A stretch of 64,000 nt of DNA from Psoroptes ovis (GCA_002943765.1 PQWQ01000024.1:560501-624500); one strand, 5' to 3'; positions 30,298-42,286 are shown, numbered from the stretch's first letter. The notes: generated by a model not told the origin, from the letters alone. Numbers and translations are program-made.

Positions 30298-31154
30298 CTA
30301 TTGATCCAATGGTCGAATGGTTGATTGATCGACTGGTCGATTGAATTGATGGTTGGTTGATCGAATTGATTGGTTGATTGATCGAATGGTTAAGTTGGTT
30401 TGATTGATTACTTGGTCAATTTGATTGATTTTTCTGGCTCAGTTTTTTTCGATTCGATTGGTCAAAATACATTCGAATTTGATGAATTAATGAAGACCCG
30501 AGCACATTCGATTCGATTGAATTTGATTCGATTGGTCAATTATTTGATCATGAAGACGGTCCGCTTAAATTGAATTGATCGTTGACTAGTTGAAATTCAA
30601 TTGAATCAATTCAAGTGGCCGTAGTTTCAATTGACCAAGCGGCTTTTCCAACCAATTTCAAATGAAACACTATTCACTGGTCAATTCAGTTTTGTTTGGT
30701 CGTCGGCGTCATTTCATTTCCAATTTTATCTGGTAATTGTTGTGGTAATACTGGCCAATTTTACCGAATTGGTCGATTCTTTCGGGCCAACATTACCACC
30801 ACTGCTTCAGGTACTGCTTCTACGGGTACTTCTACCCTTGTTTGAATGATAAAATCAAACGACAAACAACCATTCAAAGCAAACGGAGACAATCAACGAA
30901 AACAAATGGACCAGTGACCAGTGTTTGTCCAGGTGGTCCAGGTGTAGGTGTCCATCCATGGTTCATTCATTCAATTGTTCGTTCTGTTCTGTTCATTAAT
31001 TTATTCATTAAAAATTTTTGAAATCCGGAAACAATATGAGATAATGAATAATGGTGATAAGAAATAATGAATTAAATGTCAACAAACGATGACATAATCG
31101 AATGCTACAAACGAACAAACACAAATGGACCAATACCTGAGTATATTCTAAGTA
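30298..31154. other. 5' flank of the CDKL gene
   Basis: Begins with degenerate GGTTGATTGATCGAATGG-type tandem repeats (about 30310-30420), then ordinary intergenic sequence. Expected promoter and 5' UTR of the kinase. No distinct core-promoter motif stands out. Confidence 0.5.
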
Positions 31155-31236
31155 TTAGTGGTTGTCCGAAAAGTTCTTGCCGTTTTTTTAAATTGAAAAA
31201 ACTTAGAAAACAGCAAAAACTTATGGGACAACTCAA
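31155..31236. mobile_element. Mariner-type MITE, subfamily A
   Basis: 82 bp starting TTAGTGGTTGTCC and ending GGGACAACTCAA, with a hairpin interior AACGGC/AACAGC. Followed almost directly by another element. Confidence 0.8.
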
Positions 31237-31243
31237 TAATACG

Positions 31244-31322
31244 CCAAGTCCGAAAAGTTCATTCGGCTTAATTCGAATAGAGTTGTACATGAAAATCGGC
31301 CAAAACTTTCCGGACAACCTAA
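31244..31322 (+). mobile_element. Mariner-type MITE, subfamily B, left end eroded
   Basis: About 79 bp; right end CCGGACAACCTAA is intact, left end reads CAAGTCCGAAAAG. Lies seven bases from the preceding element, a tandem insertion. Confidence 0.8.
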
Positions 31323-31770
31323 TTTATTTCAATTTTTTCAAAATTAACGAAATCATTGAAATTATATAGCGTTGTCATGTTTGACAGCTTTCTGGAAATC
31401 TGTTCTTTTTTCAAATTGAAAATTTATCTACGAAATTACAGAATCGAAGGGATCGTAGAATTTATCTCAGAAAACCACAAAAGATACGAAATAGAATCAA
31501 TTTGAAAATTGAATTCCATGTAATTTCAAAATTAAATTGAATTTATTAAATTGATATAAGAAAAAAACATGAAAAATTTATTTTAAAAAATGAGCAATTA
31601 CAAGGTGATTGTTTAGCAAGGTTTTGACCTTATACATTCTCGATAGGTGTACCTGTACACCAGAGTAAGGTATGATGATGAATTCGGGCAAATTTTGATT
31701 AAAATTAAACTGGTTGATTAGTGTAATTGATTGTTAAATGTACATCTGATGCATTTCCATATCTGATATA

Positions 31771-31853
31771 TTAGGTTGTCCGAAAAGTTCATCCCGCTCA
31801 TAATCCAATAGAATTGTTTATAAAAATCGGCCAAAACTTTACGGACAACCTAG
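31771..31853 (+). mobile_element. Mariner-type MITE, subfamily B, next to the G-alpha stop
   Basis: 83 bp from TTAGGTTGTCCGAAAAG to CGGACAACCTAGA. Ends 15 bases from the stop codon of the minus-strand G-alpha gene and probably lies in its 3' UTR. Confidence 0.85.
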
Positions 31854-31868
31854 ATAAATATTAATTGG

Positions 31869-33185
31869 TCAATGTAGACCAAAATATTCCATATTTTTAT
31901 TCAAAATTGTCAATTTGACTGATTCGAATACAAATTTAATATTTTCGGTATCGGTAGCACAGGTGAAATGTGAATAAATTGTTTTACGTGAATTATTCGA
32001 TGAACTATTACTGCTGCTTTTATTACTGATAGATTCATGTAATTTCGAATGTTCGAAGCTATTGTTTTGACCTTTGATACCTTGTAGCAGCTGATTCTGA
32101 TTGTTTCGATGATCAATGAATGCATTTTCAATGAATAAATTTCGTATAAAACTCCGTACTTGTTCATAATCGTTGGGGTCTCCAGCGAAATCGCCGAATA
32201 CGTCTTGTATGGATGACCGGGGACATTTTTGTTCGAGTAAATCTTTTTTATTCAAAAACAATATAAATGAACTACGTGATAATATGTTCAAATTGGTAAT
32301 GATACGAAACAGGCACAAGGACTCGTTCATCCGATTAATTCGATTGTATCGATTAATTCGATCATCATCACTCGAATACGATAACAACTGAATCAGCTGA
32401 TCATTTTCCGAATCATTAAAATCGGTTCCAGGGTCCATGTTGGTCGTCTTGAACTTGTACATATCATATTCATTCAATGCGGCTAGGAAAATGACCGATG
32501 TAACACCTTCAAAACAATTAATCCATTTCATACGTTCATTATCTTGACCGCCGACATCGATAATCCGAAGATTAATCCTTGATGATTTAATATAAAATAA
32601 ATATTCATTAATACCAGTGGTCGGCAATCGAATACGGAGAATATCTTCATTCGTTAACGGGAAATTATCGAGGCTATAACGTTGGATATTTTCGAAAAAA
32701 TATTCAGCCGAATCCGATAGCTGATACTGGTTACGTTTATCAAAACATGTTCGTACACCTTTGTCGTGCCATAAGTGTTCAATACAATCAATGAGTTCAA
32801 AGGGTAATGCCCTGTTATCTTCGAATAATTTCCTCGCATTAACATATGTACATTCGATCGATAGTAATCGGTTTTTGTAGCATTCATTCGATGGATTTTG
32901 AAGGTCAATTTTCAAAAATTTCATTGCGCTCAATATCAATTGCATACATTGAATAATATTTTGTACAACACAAACTCGATACATGTTCAATTCGTTAGCG
33001 GTGAAACCATGGTCATCATGGATGATACGCATTTGTTTTACAAACGTGCTTTTACCTGATTCACCAGTACCAAGGAGGAGGATTTTGATTTGTTTACGTT
33101 CGACGGATCGGGTTTGTTTAAGGATCTTCTCGATCGCTTCGTTACGTTTACGTGTTTCACGTTTTTCATTTGATTCGATGCACAT
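31869..33185 (-). CDS. Divergent Gq-like G-protein alpha subunit, intronless
   Basis: Heterotrimeric G-protein alpha subunit, a membrane-associated GTP switch downstream of GPCRs. Single exon, 438 residues from ATG 33185; family members are about 350-360. P-loop GTGESGKST is at 39-47, switch I RLPTTG at 186-191 with its Arg and Thr, switch II DVGGQ at 210-214 with its catalytic Gln, NKKD at 312-315 and TCAT at 408-411. The segment KTIYSHFTCATDTENIKFVF is closest to the Gq class. Unusual points: after DVGGQ the normally conserved R-S-E-R-R is D-N-E-R-M. There is no Gly2, and a single Cys lies at position 2. Acidic and Asn/Ser-rich insertions occupy about 242-286 and 360-399, and the C-terminus EYFGLH differs from the EYNLV of Gq. 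The lack of introns among intron-bearing neighbours suggests an old retrocopy that kept its frame. Receptor partner cannot be inferred. Confidence 0.9.
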   Translation of the reverse strand: MCIESNEKRETRKRNEAIEKILKQTRSVERKQIKILLLGTGESGKSTFVKQMRIIHDDHGFTANELNMYRVCVVQNIIQCMQLILSAMKFLKIDLQNPSNECYKNRLLSIECTYVNARKLFEDNRALPFELIDCIEHLWHDKGVRTCFDKRNQYQLSDSAEYFFENIQRYSLDNFPLTNEDILRIRLPTTGINEYLFYIKSSRINLRIIDVGGQDNERMKWINCFEGVTSVIFLAALNEYDMYKFKTTNMDPGTDFNDSENDQLIQLLSYSSDDDRINRYNRINRMNESLCLFRIITNLNILSRSSFILFLNKKDLLEQKCPRSSIQDVFGDFAGDPNDYEQVRSFIRNLFIENAFIDHRNNQNQLLQGIKGQNNSFEHSKLHESISNKSSSNSSSNNSRKTIYSHFTCATDTENIKFVFESVKLTILNKNMEYFGLH

Positions 33186-33818
33186 GATTTACTTCGGAAA
33201 TTTGATTTACTTCGGATTCTGGTTCGGAATTTGGTCCAATCAAAATTTGGTTCGTAGAAATAACATGGGATTCACAAATACACAGATACAAGCACTGATT
33301 CACTCACAAATACACCAGTAAATGTCGAAAATGTCGGAACAAATCACAAATATTTGAATCTAAAATGTCATAAATGTCAAAATTGTCAGAATTTTAAATG
33401 AATTTTTTGAGCCTAAATTCCGGTGTTTATTGATATTAATATTATATTCACCTGGACACAATCAAATATCAAATAACATGTAAAAATGCAATTAATTTCA
33501 CTTATTTGAGCTGTCACTTTTTCAAATTTCTTCGAATTTCTTCAATTCGAATTAAATTTGATTCAATTAAATCAAATTGAATTAAATTGAATTAAAATTG
33601 ATTCAGTTTGATTCAGTTTTGATTCAGTTTTCGATTTAGTTTTGATTCGTTTCAATTAAATGATTCATCAAATCAAATCAAAAACATATGCAGATTTTCT
33701 TAAATCAAATTAAACTTAAATTTGCTTTATCTTAATCTTACAACAGTTTGTAATAACAACAAATGTTAACAATGAGAGATAATTATAATCTTGATTAATC
33801 ATCATTATTACTCATATA
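33186..33818. other. 5' flank of the G-alpha gene
   Basis: AT-rich DNA with degenerate GATTCAGTTTTGATTC and AATTAAATTGAATT repeats between 33530 and 33680. No gene supported. Confidence 0.5.
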
Positions 33819-33899
33819 TTAGGTTGTCCGAAAAGTTCATTCGGCTTAATCCGATAGAGTTGCACATGAAAATCCGCCAGAACTTTCCGGACAACCTAA
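33819..33899 (+). mobile_element. Mariner-type MITE, subfamily B
   Basis: 81 bp flanked by TA, both ends intact (TTAGGTTGTCC, GGACAACCTAA); close to the apparent consensus of subfamily B. Confidence 0.9.
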
Positions 33900-34639
33900 T
33901 ATAATGATTATTGTTGTCTTGATTGATTATCATCATGTAAATAGCGGTTGCTATCATTGATCGCAATCACGATACATCCAGACCTCTTATTATTATCCGA
34001 TCACAGTTACCGATGATGTTAACGGTCATAAAACTTATGACTAAATCAATGATTGTCATGACAATCATGTTAATAAGTCATAATCAAATAAAGTCATTGT
34101 ACACGTATACGATCAGTGTACCAAAGTTATTTGTCTTGAAAATGTCTTGAAATTTCGACAATGCCAATCGTGTATTGAATTAGATCAAATCGAATCTTCT
34201 GTTTCGATTGATTCGAAATGATCATCAAGATTCGGTTCTTGGTATCATTTGATGATCATCGTTTGAGTTGGTTCACGTGATCACTCGATTCTTGAATCAT
34301 CATCTTCATATTCTTAAGAGCATCTTGAATAGCATCCCTAAGCTCTGCGAAGATCTAAAGATCTAATCCAAATAAAATTCGATTCGAATAACCAAATGCA
34401 CGAAATGCCCCGAAAAGTCCCCGAAGAATGTTCGAAATTGTTTATTGAATTGTATCATTCAAATGCATTTTTATCCAATATGAAACCAAAGAATAAACAA
34501 AACAAAAAAAAAATCCAAATAATCAAAAACATATTATCATTCAGATAAGAATTAATAATAATAATAATAATACATGGTTTATGAGTAAATAATTATTATT
34601 TCTTTTTTGATTATAATAACAATGATAATAATAATAATA
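33900..34639. other. Intergenic, nothing supported
   Basis: AT-rich DNA with ATA/TAA microsatellite toward its right end. Confidence 0.5.
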
Positions 34640-34719
34640 TTGGGTTGTCCCATAAGTTCTTACCGTTTTTTAGATTTTTTTCAATTCAAAAAACGGTAAG
34701 AACTTATGGGACAACCTAA
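34640..34719. mobile_element. Mariner-type MITE, subfamily A
   Basis: 80 bp from TTGGGTTGTCCCATAAG to GGGACAACCTAA, flanked by TA; arms nearly perfect complements (TTACCG/CGGTAA). Confidence 0.9.
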
Positions 34720-35079
34720 TAATTGTAACAATGGTATCATATAGCAATATGATGATGCGTGTGTGTATGTGTAAGTGTGCGAGTGAGTGAATATGCATGC
34801 AATATGGCTAAATCAATCTTTGAATGATCGTAATTATCATTGAGATTGTTACATTGATTTTGATTACAATTGAAATTTTTTAAATAATCATATTGATATT
34901 GATACAATAAAGAAGAACCATCGCTCCATTTCATTTGTTATTATTTACCATTTTATTCCATTTCTTTATTCTTAGTAAAGCAAATAATAATAATAATAAT
35001 CATAAAATATAGAATTGAAGATTGTAGATTTTGAGAACAATATCATTGACAACAATCATAATGGTCATGATAACAATGA

Positions 35080-35412
35080 TCATTGTAATGGTAATAACAA
35101 TAATGACCAAGTATCATAGTGTGTATGAATGTAATTCTTCTTTTGGAATTCCTTGAGTTTTTGTGAATTCTTTGAATTCAAATATGATGGTGTTTCCATT
35201 GAACAAATGGTATAATGATACGATTCTTGCCGTGGCCATAGGTGGTGTGTGGTCAACGCGTTAGAATTAAATTCCATTCTCAATTCGTTCGAACGAATTT
35301 TTTGATGAATAAACCATTGATTCATTGATTCAAATTGAATTATCGTATGTTCGAAACTCATAATTATTTCTTTGATTTGATTCTTTTCTGTTGTGGCAGA
35401 ATTTTTAGCCAT
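35080..35412 (-). CDS. Small uncharacterised open frame
   Basis: 110 residues from the ATG at 35412 (MAKNSATTEKNQIKE). The composition is balanced rather than low-complexity, which sets it apart from most open frames here, and the first 90 residues could be helical. There is no recognised motif, signal peptide or membrane segment. No splice partner could be fixed. It may be an exon, a small gene or chance; I cannot assign a function. Confidence 0.25.
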   Translation of the reverse strand: MAKNSATTEKNQIKEIIMSFEHTIIQFESMNQWFIHQKIRSNELRMEFNSNALTTHHLWPRQESYHYTICSMETPSYLNSKNSQKLKEFQKKNYIHTHYDTWSLLLLPLQ

Positions 35413-36495
35413 AAAAATCAAAATTACAAGAATATTTCAAGGTTATAACCATCTAAATAATAATAATAATAATAAATGAATGAATGATAATGGTCTCATC
35501 ATCATCTTATTATTAATTATTAATATTTTGTTGATCATTTTCTTTATTGATTCTTAGAATATTCTTTGTATCTTAAATGTTAACATTTACATTCAAAAGA
35601 ATTCAAAAATTGAATTAAATTGAATCGAATACCGTAGAAAATATTCCAGTAAAGTTAATATGACGATTTTCGTAGAAATTCCAATACAAATCGTAACAAT
35701 ATTTGAAATGATATTCAAAATAAATATGATTATTCATTCATTAGGTTAATATGATTATTATGAATTCCCATTTAAAAAATTCATTAAATTTCAATGGTGA
35801 ATTTCAATTTCAATACTTTATTAAATTTTAAATAATTTTTGAATTTGAAATGAAACAAACAAACCGACAAACAAAACATTTTTCCTAATAATTCAATTCA
35901 ATTCAATTCAATTTCATTTCATTGAATTTTGTATCCTCCCTTACAAGTCCAAAGACCATGTCTTAATGCTATAATCATTTATTTATGATGATCGAATCCA
36001 TTCGTTTTTTATCGATATTTATCGAATACACGAATAACACCCTTGCGCCCGAAATATACACCAAAATAACGAATTGATCATTGATCAATACAAATTATCC
36101 AAAATGATCGATTGAAAGCACGTACATTTACCATTCATTTTTTGTTGGTCCATTTTTTGTTGATCAAATTCATTCATTCGTATGTCCATTACATTTAAAA
36201 TATCCATTTGGATAATGTGTTTCATTTGACCGGACCGAACCCGAAGAATCCGAAGAATCGACAGTCAAATGATTATCGAAAATTCACGAAATTACAAATT
36301 CTATGCCGGGTATTCAGTACCGAGTATTTGGGTATTCGGTCCCGGTATTCTCTGGGTCGGGTATTCTGTGTCGGATATTCTGGGTCCTGGGCCAGAATAT
36401 TTACTCCAACAAAATACCCGGCACATTTTATTTGTTTGTTTATTTACATTCGAAAATTCGAACAATTTGTTGTCATCTAAATAAATTTATATATT
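35413..36495. other. Intergenic, nothing supported
   Basis: AT-rich with ATA microsatellite near 35456-35475. Near 36300-36420 there is a cluster of GGTATTC words in a slightly GC-richer stretch. Confidence 0.45.
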
Positions 36496-36583
36496 TTAGT
36501 AGGTTGTCCGATAAGTTTTCAGCCTATTTTTTGAATGAAAATGAATGAGAAAATCGGCAAGAACTTTTCGGACAACCTACTAA
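36496..36583. mobile_element. Mariner-type MITE, subfamily A, extended ends
   Basis: 88 bp. The usual hairpin is extended outward, reading TTAGTAGGTTGTCC at left and GGACAACCTACTAA at right, so the inverted repeat is three bases longer on each side than in other copies. Confidence 0.8.
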
Positions 36584-36711
36584 TATATTCAAAAGCCGAT
36601 GACAAGCCCTAAATAATCGAAAATAATCGAAAAGGCGAAAATTCAATTATTTACCGAAGACGAAGACGAAGAAGTTGACATTTTTCAAAGTCCATCGAAC
36701 ACACACGCATT

Positions 36712-36786
36712 GGCCCATAGTTAGCCTAAGTCTACTCATTGGCCATGGTCCACCGGAGTCTTCAAAGGCCCATAGTTAGCCTAAGA
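36712..36786. repeat. 19-bp direct repeat
   Basis: GGCCCATAGTTAGCCTAAG at about 36712-36730 is repeated at about 36768-36785, 56 bases apart. Confidence 0.7.
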
Positions 36787-37283
36787 CTATAGTTATGGCC
36801 TGGTTGATTCAATATTTGATGTTTCATTCATTGATCAATGATCAATGAATGAATGAAATTTTCCAATTTTCAATTTGACCGATTTTTGTTTGATCAATTT
36901 TTAATCAATTGCTTTGGCTTATTTATTGTTCAGGATTCTTGGTTCTTCATATTCTTCATATTCTTGGTTCTGGCAAGGCCAAATAATTCAAAATCATTCA
37001 AATCGAACGAAAATTCAAAGACAGAAATGAGTTTCGAATGGACTTAAGGGCTCATATGGATCATATTGACCTTAAATATTGAGCCTCGAAAAAAGCCAAT
37101 TTCAATTTCAATTATTTGGTTTGAAATCATGATTTTCTTTGAGTTTATTTTTCTGAAATTATTTGACCCGAATAAATAATTCCATTGAAATTTAATGAAA
37201 ATTCAATAATTAAAAATCATTTGAGAAAAATTAATGAAAATGATTTCACACTGTGTGTGGCTGTTTACCACATAGCTGAATTA

Positions 37284-37366
37284 TTAGATTGTCCGAAAAG
37301 TTCATTACGCTTAATCCGATAGAGTTGCTCACATGAAAATTGGCCAAAACTTTCCGGACAGCCAAA
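37284..37366 (+). mobile_element. Mariner-type MITE, subfamily B
   Basis: 83 bp, TTAGATTGTCCGAAAAG to CCGGACAGCCAAA; both ends carry substitutions. Confidence 0.8.
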
Positions 37367-40358
37367 ATATTATTATTAATGATAATAATAATTACCATCT
37401 AAAGATGTGGAGAGTTATAATAATAATAATGATAATAATAATTTCGATTCAAATTCAATTCAATGAAATTTCAAAAATTCTAAATGTTTTTCACCATTGA
37501 AAATCAATGGAATCTTGTGGAAATCTTATGGAATTCTTCGAAATTCTCCGGAAATTCTTGGAAATTCTCACAAAATTCCTGAAATTCAATTAAATTCTTT
37601 GAAAATTCTTGGAAAACTCTCAGAATATTCTTCGAAAAACAGACCCTAAATGAGTGTACAAAGTGTTTTTGTAAAAGTGAAAATAATTTAAAATTGGAGG
37701 AATTTCAACAGAATTTTCCATAGAAATACCACAGAATTTCTCGTATATTTTCGGCTCGAAATTTCATCGGCCTAAAGTTAATTTTCATTTGATTAACATG
37801 ACACTGAAAAGGCGTCAAATATTGGGCGTATTACAAAAAGATGTGGCCAGCAACCATCGAACCATCGAATCATCATCACCAAGACTCAATCATTTCTTGG
37901 TGAATGATAATAATTCAAAAATTTCTGGATGCTGTCCATCATCAGCAACTCTTTGCACTCGAATGGTGCCCTTCAGGCGCCATCGTTACCGTTGATTATC
38001 GAGGAATCGAATTAACGCCGTCGAGCGCAACGGACCATTGATGATCATCATCATCGAATCATGGTGAATCGCTGGTGATGATGGAAATATCCGAGGAAAA
38101 TATTTAAATTCATTTCCACCCCCTCCTATTTCCACCCATCCACCAACCAAAATTCAAAGATGGTGAGAAAATTTCCATAAAAATTTAATCAAAAAAATTG
38201 CAAAGATTCCCAGAATAATTTCCCATATTTCACCCTGAAAAAATCATTTCAAAAATTCGAAATTTTTTTTCGGACCATTTTTGGGACTATAGATTATCGG
38301 TGTCGAATATTCTCTCAAAGCCGATGAATTTCATCGGGTCTAAGACACACAGAAAGAAAATTTGATTAATTTCCAGCTCCACCAAAGCGCATGACGCCCA
38401 GAAAATGACGCCGAAAGCCAAGAATTCTCGAATGCGTCTGCGTCAAGAATTACCGAATTATGAAGAACGCAATTTGTTTCCGTGATTCCGTGTACCGAAT
38501 TCTACGGGATTCTTCTGACTCCTTTCAGGTCCTCTTTGGATTCTGTTCCTTGGATTCTGTTCAAAGCAGAAGTTTTCGATTAAACGAATTGTATGTAATT
38601 CAATGTGTGTATTCACTGTGTATCATTTCATTTCTCCGGTTGATGATATGTTGTTGGATACATTTTTGGGCAATTTAGTTTCATTTCGATTTCATTCGAT
38701 CAATTGCCACGTTTGCTGCTGCTGTTGTTCATTCAATATAATGTAATTCAATGTAATAATTCAGTTAATTCAGTTAATATAATTCAAATTTGATGAATTC
38801 ATATGATAATTCATGTAATAATAATTCAATAATTTAATTGAATCAGCCAAAATTATTTTAATTCAATTTGAATTATTTCAAATTCTTCAAATTCTCATCT
38901 CTGTGTGTGCCTTTGACTCATTTTAATTCAATCAAAATTCTTCATTTATTTTAATTCAAAATTCGATTTAATTTGATTTTTCTCTGTGCAAATTTCAACA
39001 ATAATCAAATTTATGAATAATCATAATTATCATCAATTATTACTAATTGCAACATATCAATTTTAAATTTGAAATTTTTTGAAATTTTCGTTTTTGGTAA
39101 ATCAAATTCAAGATATTCGTATTGATTTCCCATGTATCAATCAATCAATGAATTAATCCTTTACTTTGTATTATTTTCATGACAAAATCTTTGATTAGAT
39201 TTTAATTAATTTTTAATTAATTTCCAATTAATTACGATTCTAATCAAATTTGTATTCAATTTCAAAATCTTAAATAACAGATTCAATAATAATAATGAAT
39301 TTAGAATCAAGTAAGTTTTTGAAAAAATATATTTTAAAATGAAATTCTCGTTGAAATAATTTCCATTGAATTTTAAGTGTATTTCCAAAGTATCCACATA
39401 TTATAATTCCAAAAATTTCAAATTTTCCAATTTCAAATTACAAATTTCTTTGAATTTCAAAATTTTAAAGAAATTCTTAAAGAAGAAAAGAAATTTGTTC
39501 GAGAGATTTGTTCGAAAGATTTGTCCAATATTCTTAATATTATTTGACATTCATTGAAATGAGAATTGCTGAATTGATAATATTTAGGAAATCCTTTGTT
39601 CGATATTAAATTTCGGCGAATCTTCAACCGAATATTTTTACAAGAAATATTTCTTAATATATTCTTTAAAGAATATTCATCTCAAAAATTTTCTTTGAGA
39701 TGAATTCCTTAAAATATCCTTTGATATATTCCTCAAGAAGAATATTCCTGAGTAATATCCCTTAATATATTCTTCCTTTTTTTTTCAAAAATCATCATTT
39801 CATCAAAATGAATGTATTTCCATGTATTCAATGATGGATTCCATTCATGGATTCATGGATTTTATTGTCGTTTTTCCCCTTGAAAAAACAAACAAACATG
39901 AAATCATTCAGTGAAATTCACATTGAAATTCACCAAGAATTCACTGAAATTCAAGACATGTTCATTCCCCTCTCTCTCTCTCTCTCTCTCTGGTTCATAA
40001 GTGTTTCATCATTCATCAAATGCTGGCGCCATATTAAATATGGCTCAAGATTTCCTGTGTTTGCTCGAGTAATTGGCTGCATAAATGTTTGTTTTCATAT
40101 GTTGAGGTACCGTGGCATATGGTACAAACATCGGGTCCACACTTAGGGCCCACACACGGTGCAAATATCGGGCCCCTAAATGGTACAAACACATCGGGCG
40201 CCACACACGGACACAAATGATCCCTGAGATTCATTGTTCGATACACTCGAACACATTCGGCGTTGACGGAATGTTCTGTTGGTGATTCGATTTCAAATTT
40301 GATTTCAAATTGATTTCCCCAGCTTAGTAGATCTACGGTGAAAATCATTTCATATTTA
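37367..40358. other. Gene-poor interval
   Basis: No supported gene. Contains degenerate tandem GGAAATTCTT-type words (37495-37640), a GC-richer stretch at about 37845-38090, a hairpin at 39675-39705, a CT microsatellite at 39971-39991 and repeated GGTACAAACATCGGG words near 40117 and 40171. Confidence 0.5.
39675..39705. repeat. Perfect 12-bp hairpin
   Basis: ATTCATCTCAAA and TTTGAGATGAAT form a perfect stem around a seven-base loop within a region of ATATTC repeats. Confidence 0.6.
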
Positions 40359-40438
40359 TTAGGTTGTCCAATAAGTTCTTGACGATTTTTCAATGATATT
40401 CTACGATATAACCGGCAAGAACTTATGGGACAACCCAA
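40359..40438 (+). mobile_element. Mariner-type MITE, subfamily C
   Basis: 80 bp, TTAGGTTGTCCAATAAG to GGGACAACCCAA, with inner TTCTACGATATAACCGGC. Confidence 0.85.
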
Positions 40439-40678
40439 TATATATTTCGTCACTTTTTCCATTTCGAAACCATTCTTGGGTTTTGATTCGAATGATTTCA
40501 ATGATTTGAATGTCATTTCGCTCACAGAGATTCTGCATTTGATTGTCGTTGTTTGTTTGTTTATTGGTTGGTTTTTCTCAAGATTTTCCAAAGATATTTG
40601 TATTGAATTTCTTTGAAGAAATTCATGGCCGAAATTCTATCCGATTAATGAATTTATTTGTTGAATTCGATTCTACTA

Positions 40679-40762
40679 TCGGGTTGTCCGCTAAGTTCTT
40701 GCCGTTTTTTAGATTGATTTTTATTAGAAAAAACGGCAAGAACTTATGGGACAACAATCTAA
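40679..40762. mobile_element. Mariner-type MITE, subfamily A
   Basis: 84 bp, TCGGGTTGTCCGCTAAG to GGGACAACAATCTAA; a short insertion disrupts the right end. Confidence 0.8.
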
Positions 40763-41503
40763 TATTAGCCAATAATGAATCAACAACGCCAATGAATCTA
40801 CGGAAAAAACTTTGATTTTAATGATTTTTAATGATTTCAATCATTGATTTCATTGATTTCAATGGTTGTTTACTTGTTTTTTTTTTCATTATCATTTAAT
40901 GTTTCGATTATTTGGTTTCTTGGCTAAAATGGCGTAGAAGATGTTCAAACAATGTTAATTCAAGCAAAAATATTTCAATTTTCTTCTTTGAAAAATTCTT
41001 ATCAGAGCTAATTCTGATAAGAATTTCACACGAATCGTTCGATCGATCGATTGTTATCAGCCTCAAAAAACAAATTCAGAGAATACAATGTGACACATTG
41101 TAATATTCAATGACCAATACCAGAATAGACGGCCGAAATTTCAATTTTTGAATTTGATTCGATGACCATAATCCTGGCCGATAATTCCTGGCCATAATTA
41201 TGTATGTTTCATTTAATTATTCTCATAATTAAATACGGATTTTTATGAAACGAATTGATCAAATAAATGGATTCACAAGATACAAATGATCAAGGCAGTG
41301 TGTTTCTGTTTAAATTTTGATTCCAATATTATTATTCAATTGATCCATATTCATTCATTCATTTTGTAATTTTGTTTCAAACTTTTTTGATTCATTTGAA
41401 ATTGTATATAACATTAGTGTTTAGTAAACGCACACATATACACAAGTTTCAATTATTATTTTCAAATAATAATAATAATGATTTCAACAAAGTAATATTA
41501 ATA
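40763..41503. other. Intergenic, nothing supported
   Basis: AT-rich sequence between two MITEs; no gene or RNA recognised. Confidence 0.5.
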
Positions 41504-41585
41504 TTATGTTGTCCGAAAAGTTCATTACGCTTAATCAAACGAGTGTTGCTCATGAAAATCGACCAGAACTTTTTGGACAGTCTAA
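41504..41585 (+). mobile_element. Mariner-type MITE, subfamily B
   Basis: 82 bp, TTATGTTGTCCGAAAAG to TTTGGACAGTCTAA; several substitutions in the ends. Confidence 0.8.
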
Positions 41586-41728
41586 TATATTTATACTTAA
41601 TGTTTTACAATCAATACATTTCTTATATATTATTCAAATTCATAATTTGTTGTTGTTTATGGTGTTATTACCATCAAACAACAATGACAAACAGCTGCTG
41701 CTACTCATGCTGTAACCAGAATCATTAT

Positions 41729-41884
41729 TTAACCCTTAGCACTCGAGGCATTTACAGCGCAAGCAAGCCAGCAACTCGACGATTTTTTCACACTAATGTA
41801 AAATGGTGACTGAGGAGCGCCTGTCGATTTGCTGCATTACATCTTATGGTGAGTGATGCTCACCGCTCGAGTTTTAAGGGTTAA
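41729..41884 (+). mobile_element. piggyBac-type MITE, copy 3
   Basis: 156 bp with TTAA at both ends; CCCTTAGCACTCGAGG at left, CTCGAGTTTTAAGGG at right. Same orientation as copies 2 and 4. Confidence 0.85.
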
Positions 41885-42286
41885 TAAATATGAATGATTA
41901 CAATCAAACAAAATCAGTTTCGTATTTCATTTCGACATGTTTTTTTTCAAACTTGTAATATTCATCTGTGTGAAATGATGACAACGATCACAGCCGAAGA
42001 CAGAGATTTGCATATTCTTAGATCATATTCTTCGGATTCGCTGAAGCTATGAGGCTCTGAGACTCCAAGAACGAACATATTACCAATCTATAGCCCCTTG
42101 GAGCCCCAAGGAGCACTGTAATTCACATGTACCTAAGGAACATATCAGTTCCAACACCCCACACCACATCAACAGTGATTCTGTTAATCATCTTGTTGTA
42201 AATATCTTGTAAATTATGCAGGGAGAATATTCTGATTCTGATGAATTGTCATTCATAAACACCCCCAGAATCAACCATTCGAAATA
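41885..42286. other. Intergenic, nothing supported
   Basis: A somewhat GC-richer stretch near 42040-42130 with CTCTGAGACTCC and GAGCCCCAAGGAGC words; no gene. Confidence 0.45.

Noticed and set aside
37789..37995. 68-codon plus-strand frame in a GC-richer patch
   Set aside because: Short, no domain, no splice partners found; may be chance.
40034..40591. 185-codon minus-strand frame
   Set aside because: It reads straight through a MITE (40359-40438), so part of it is element sequence, and the rest has no domain.
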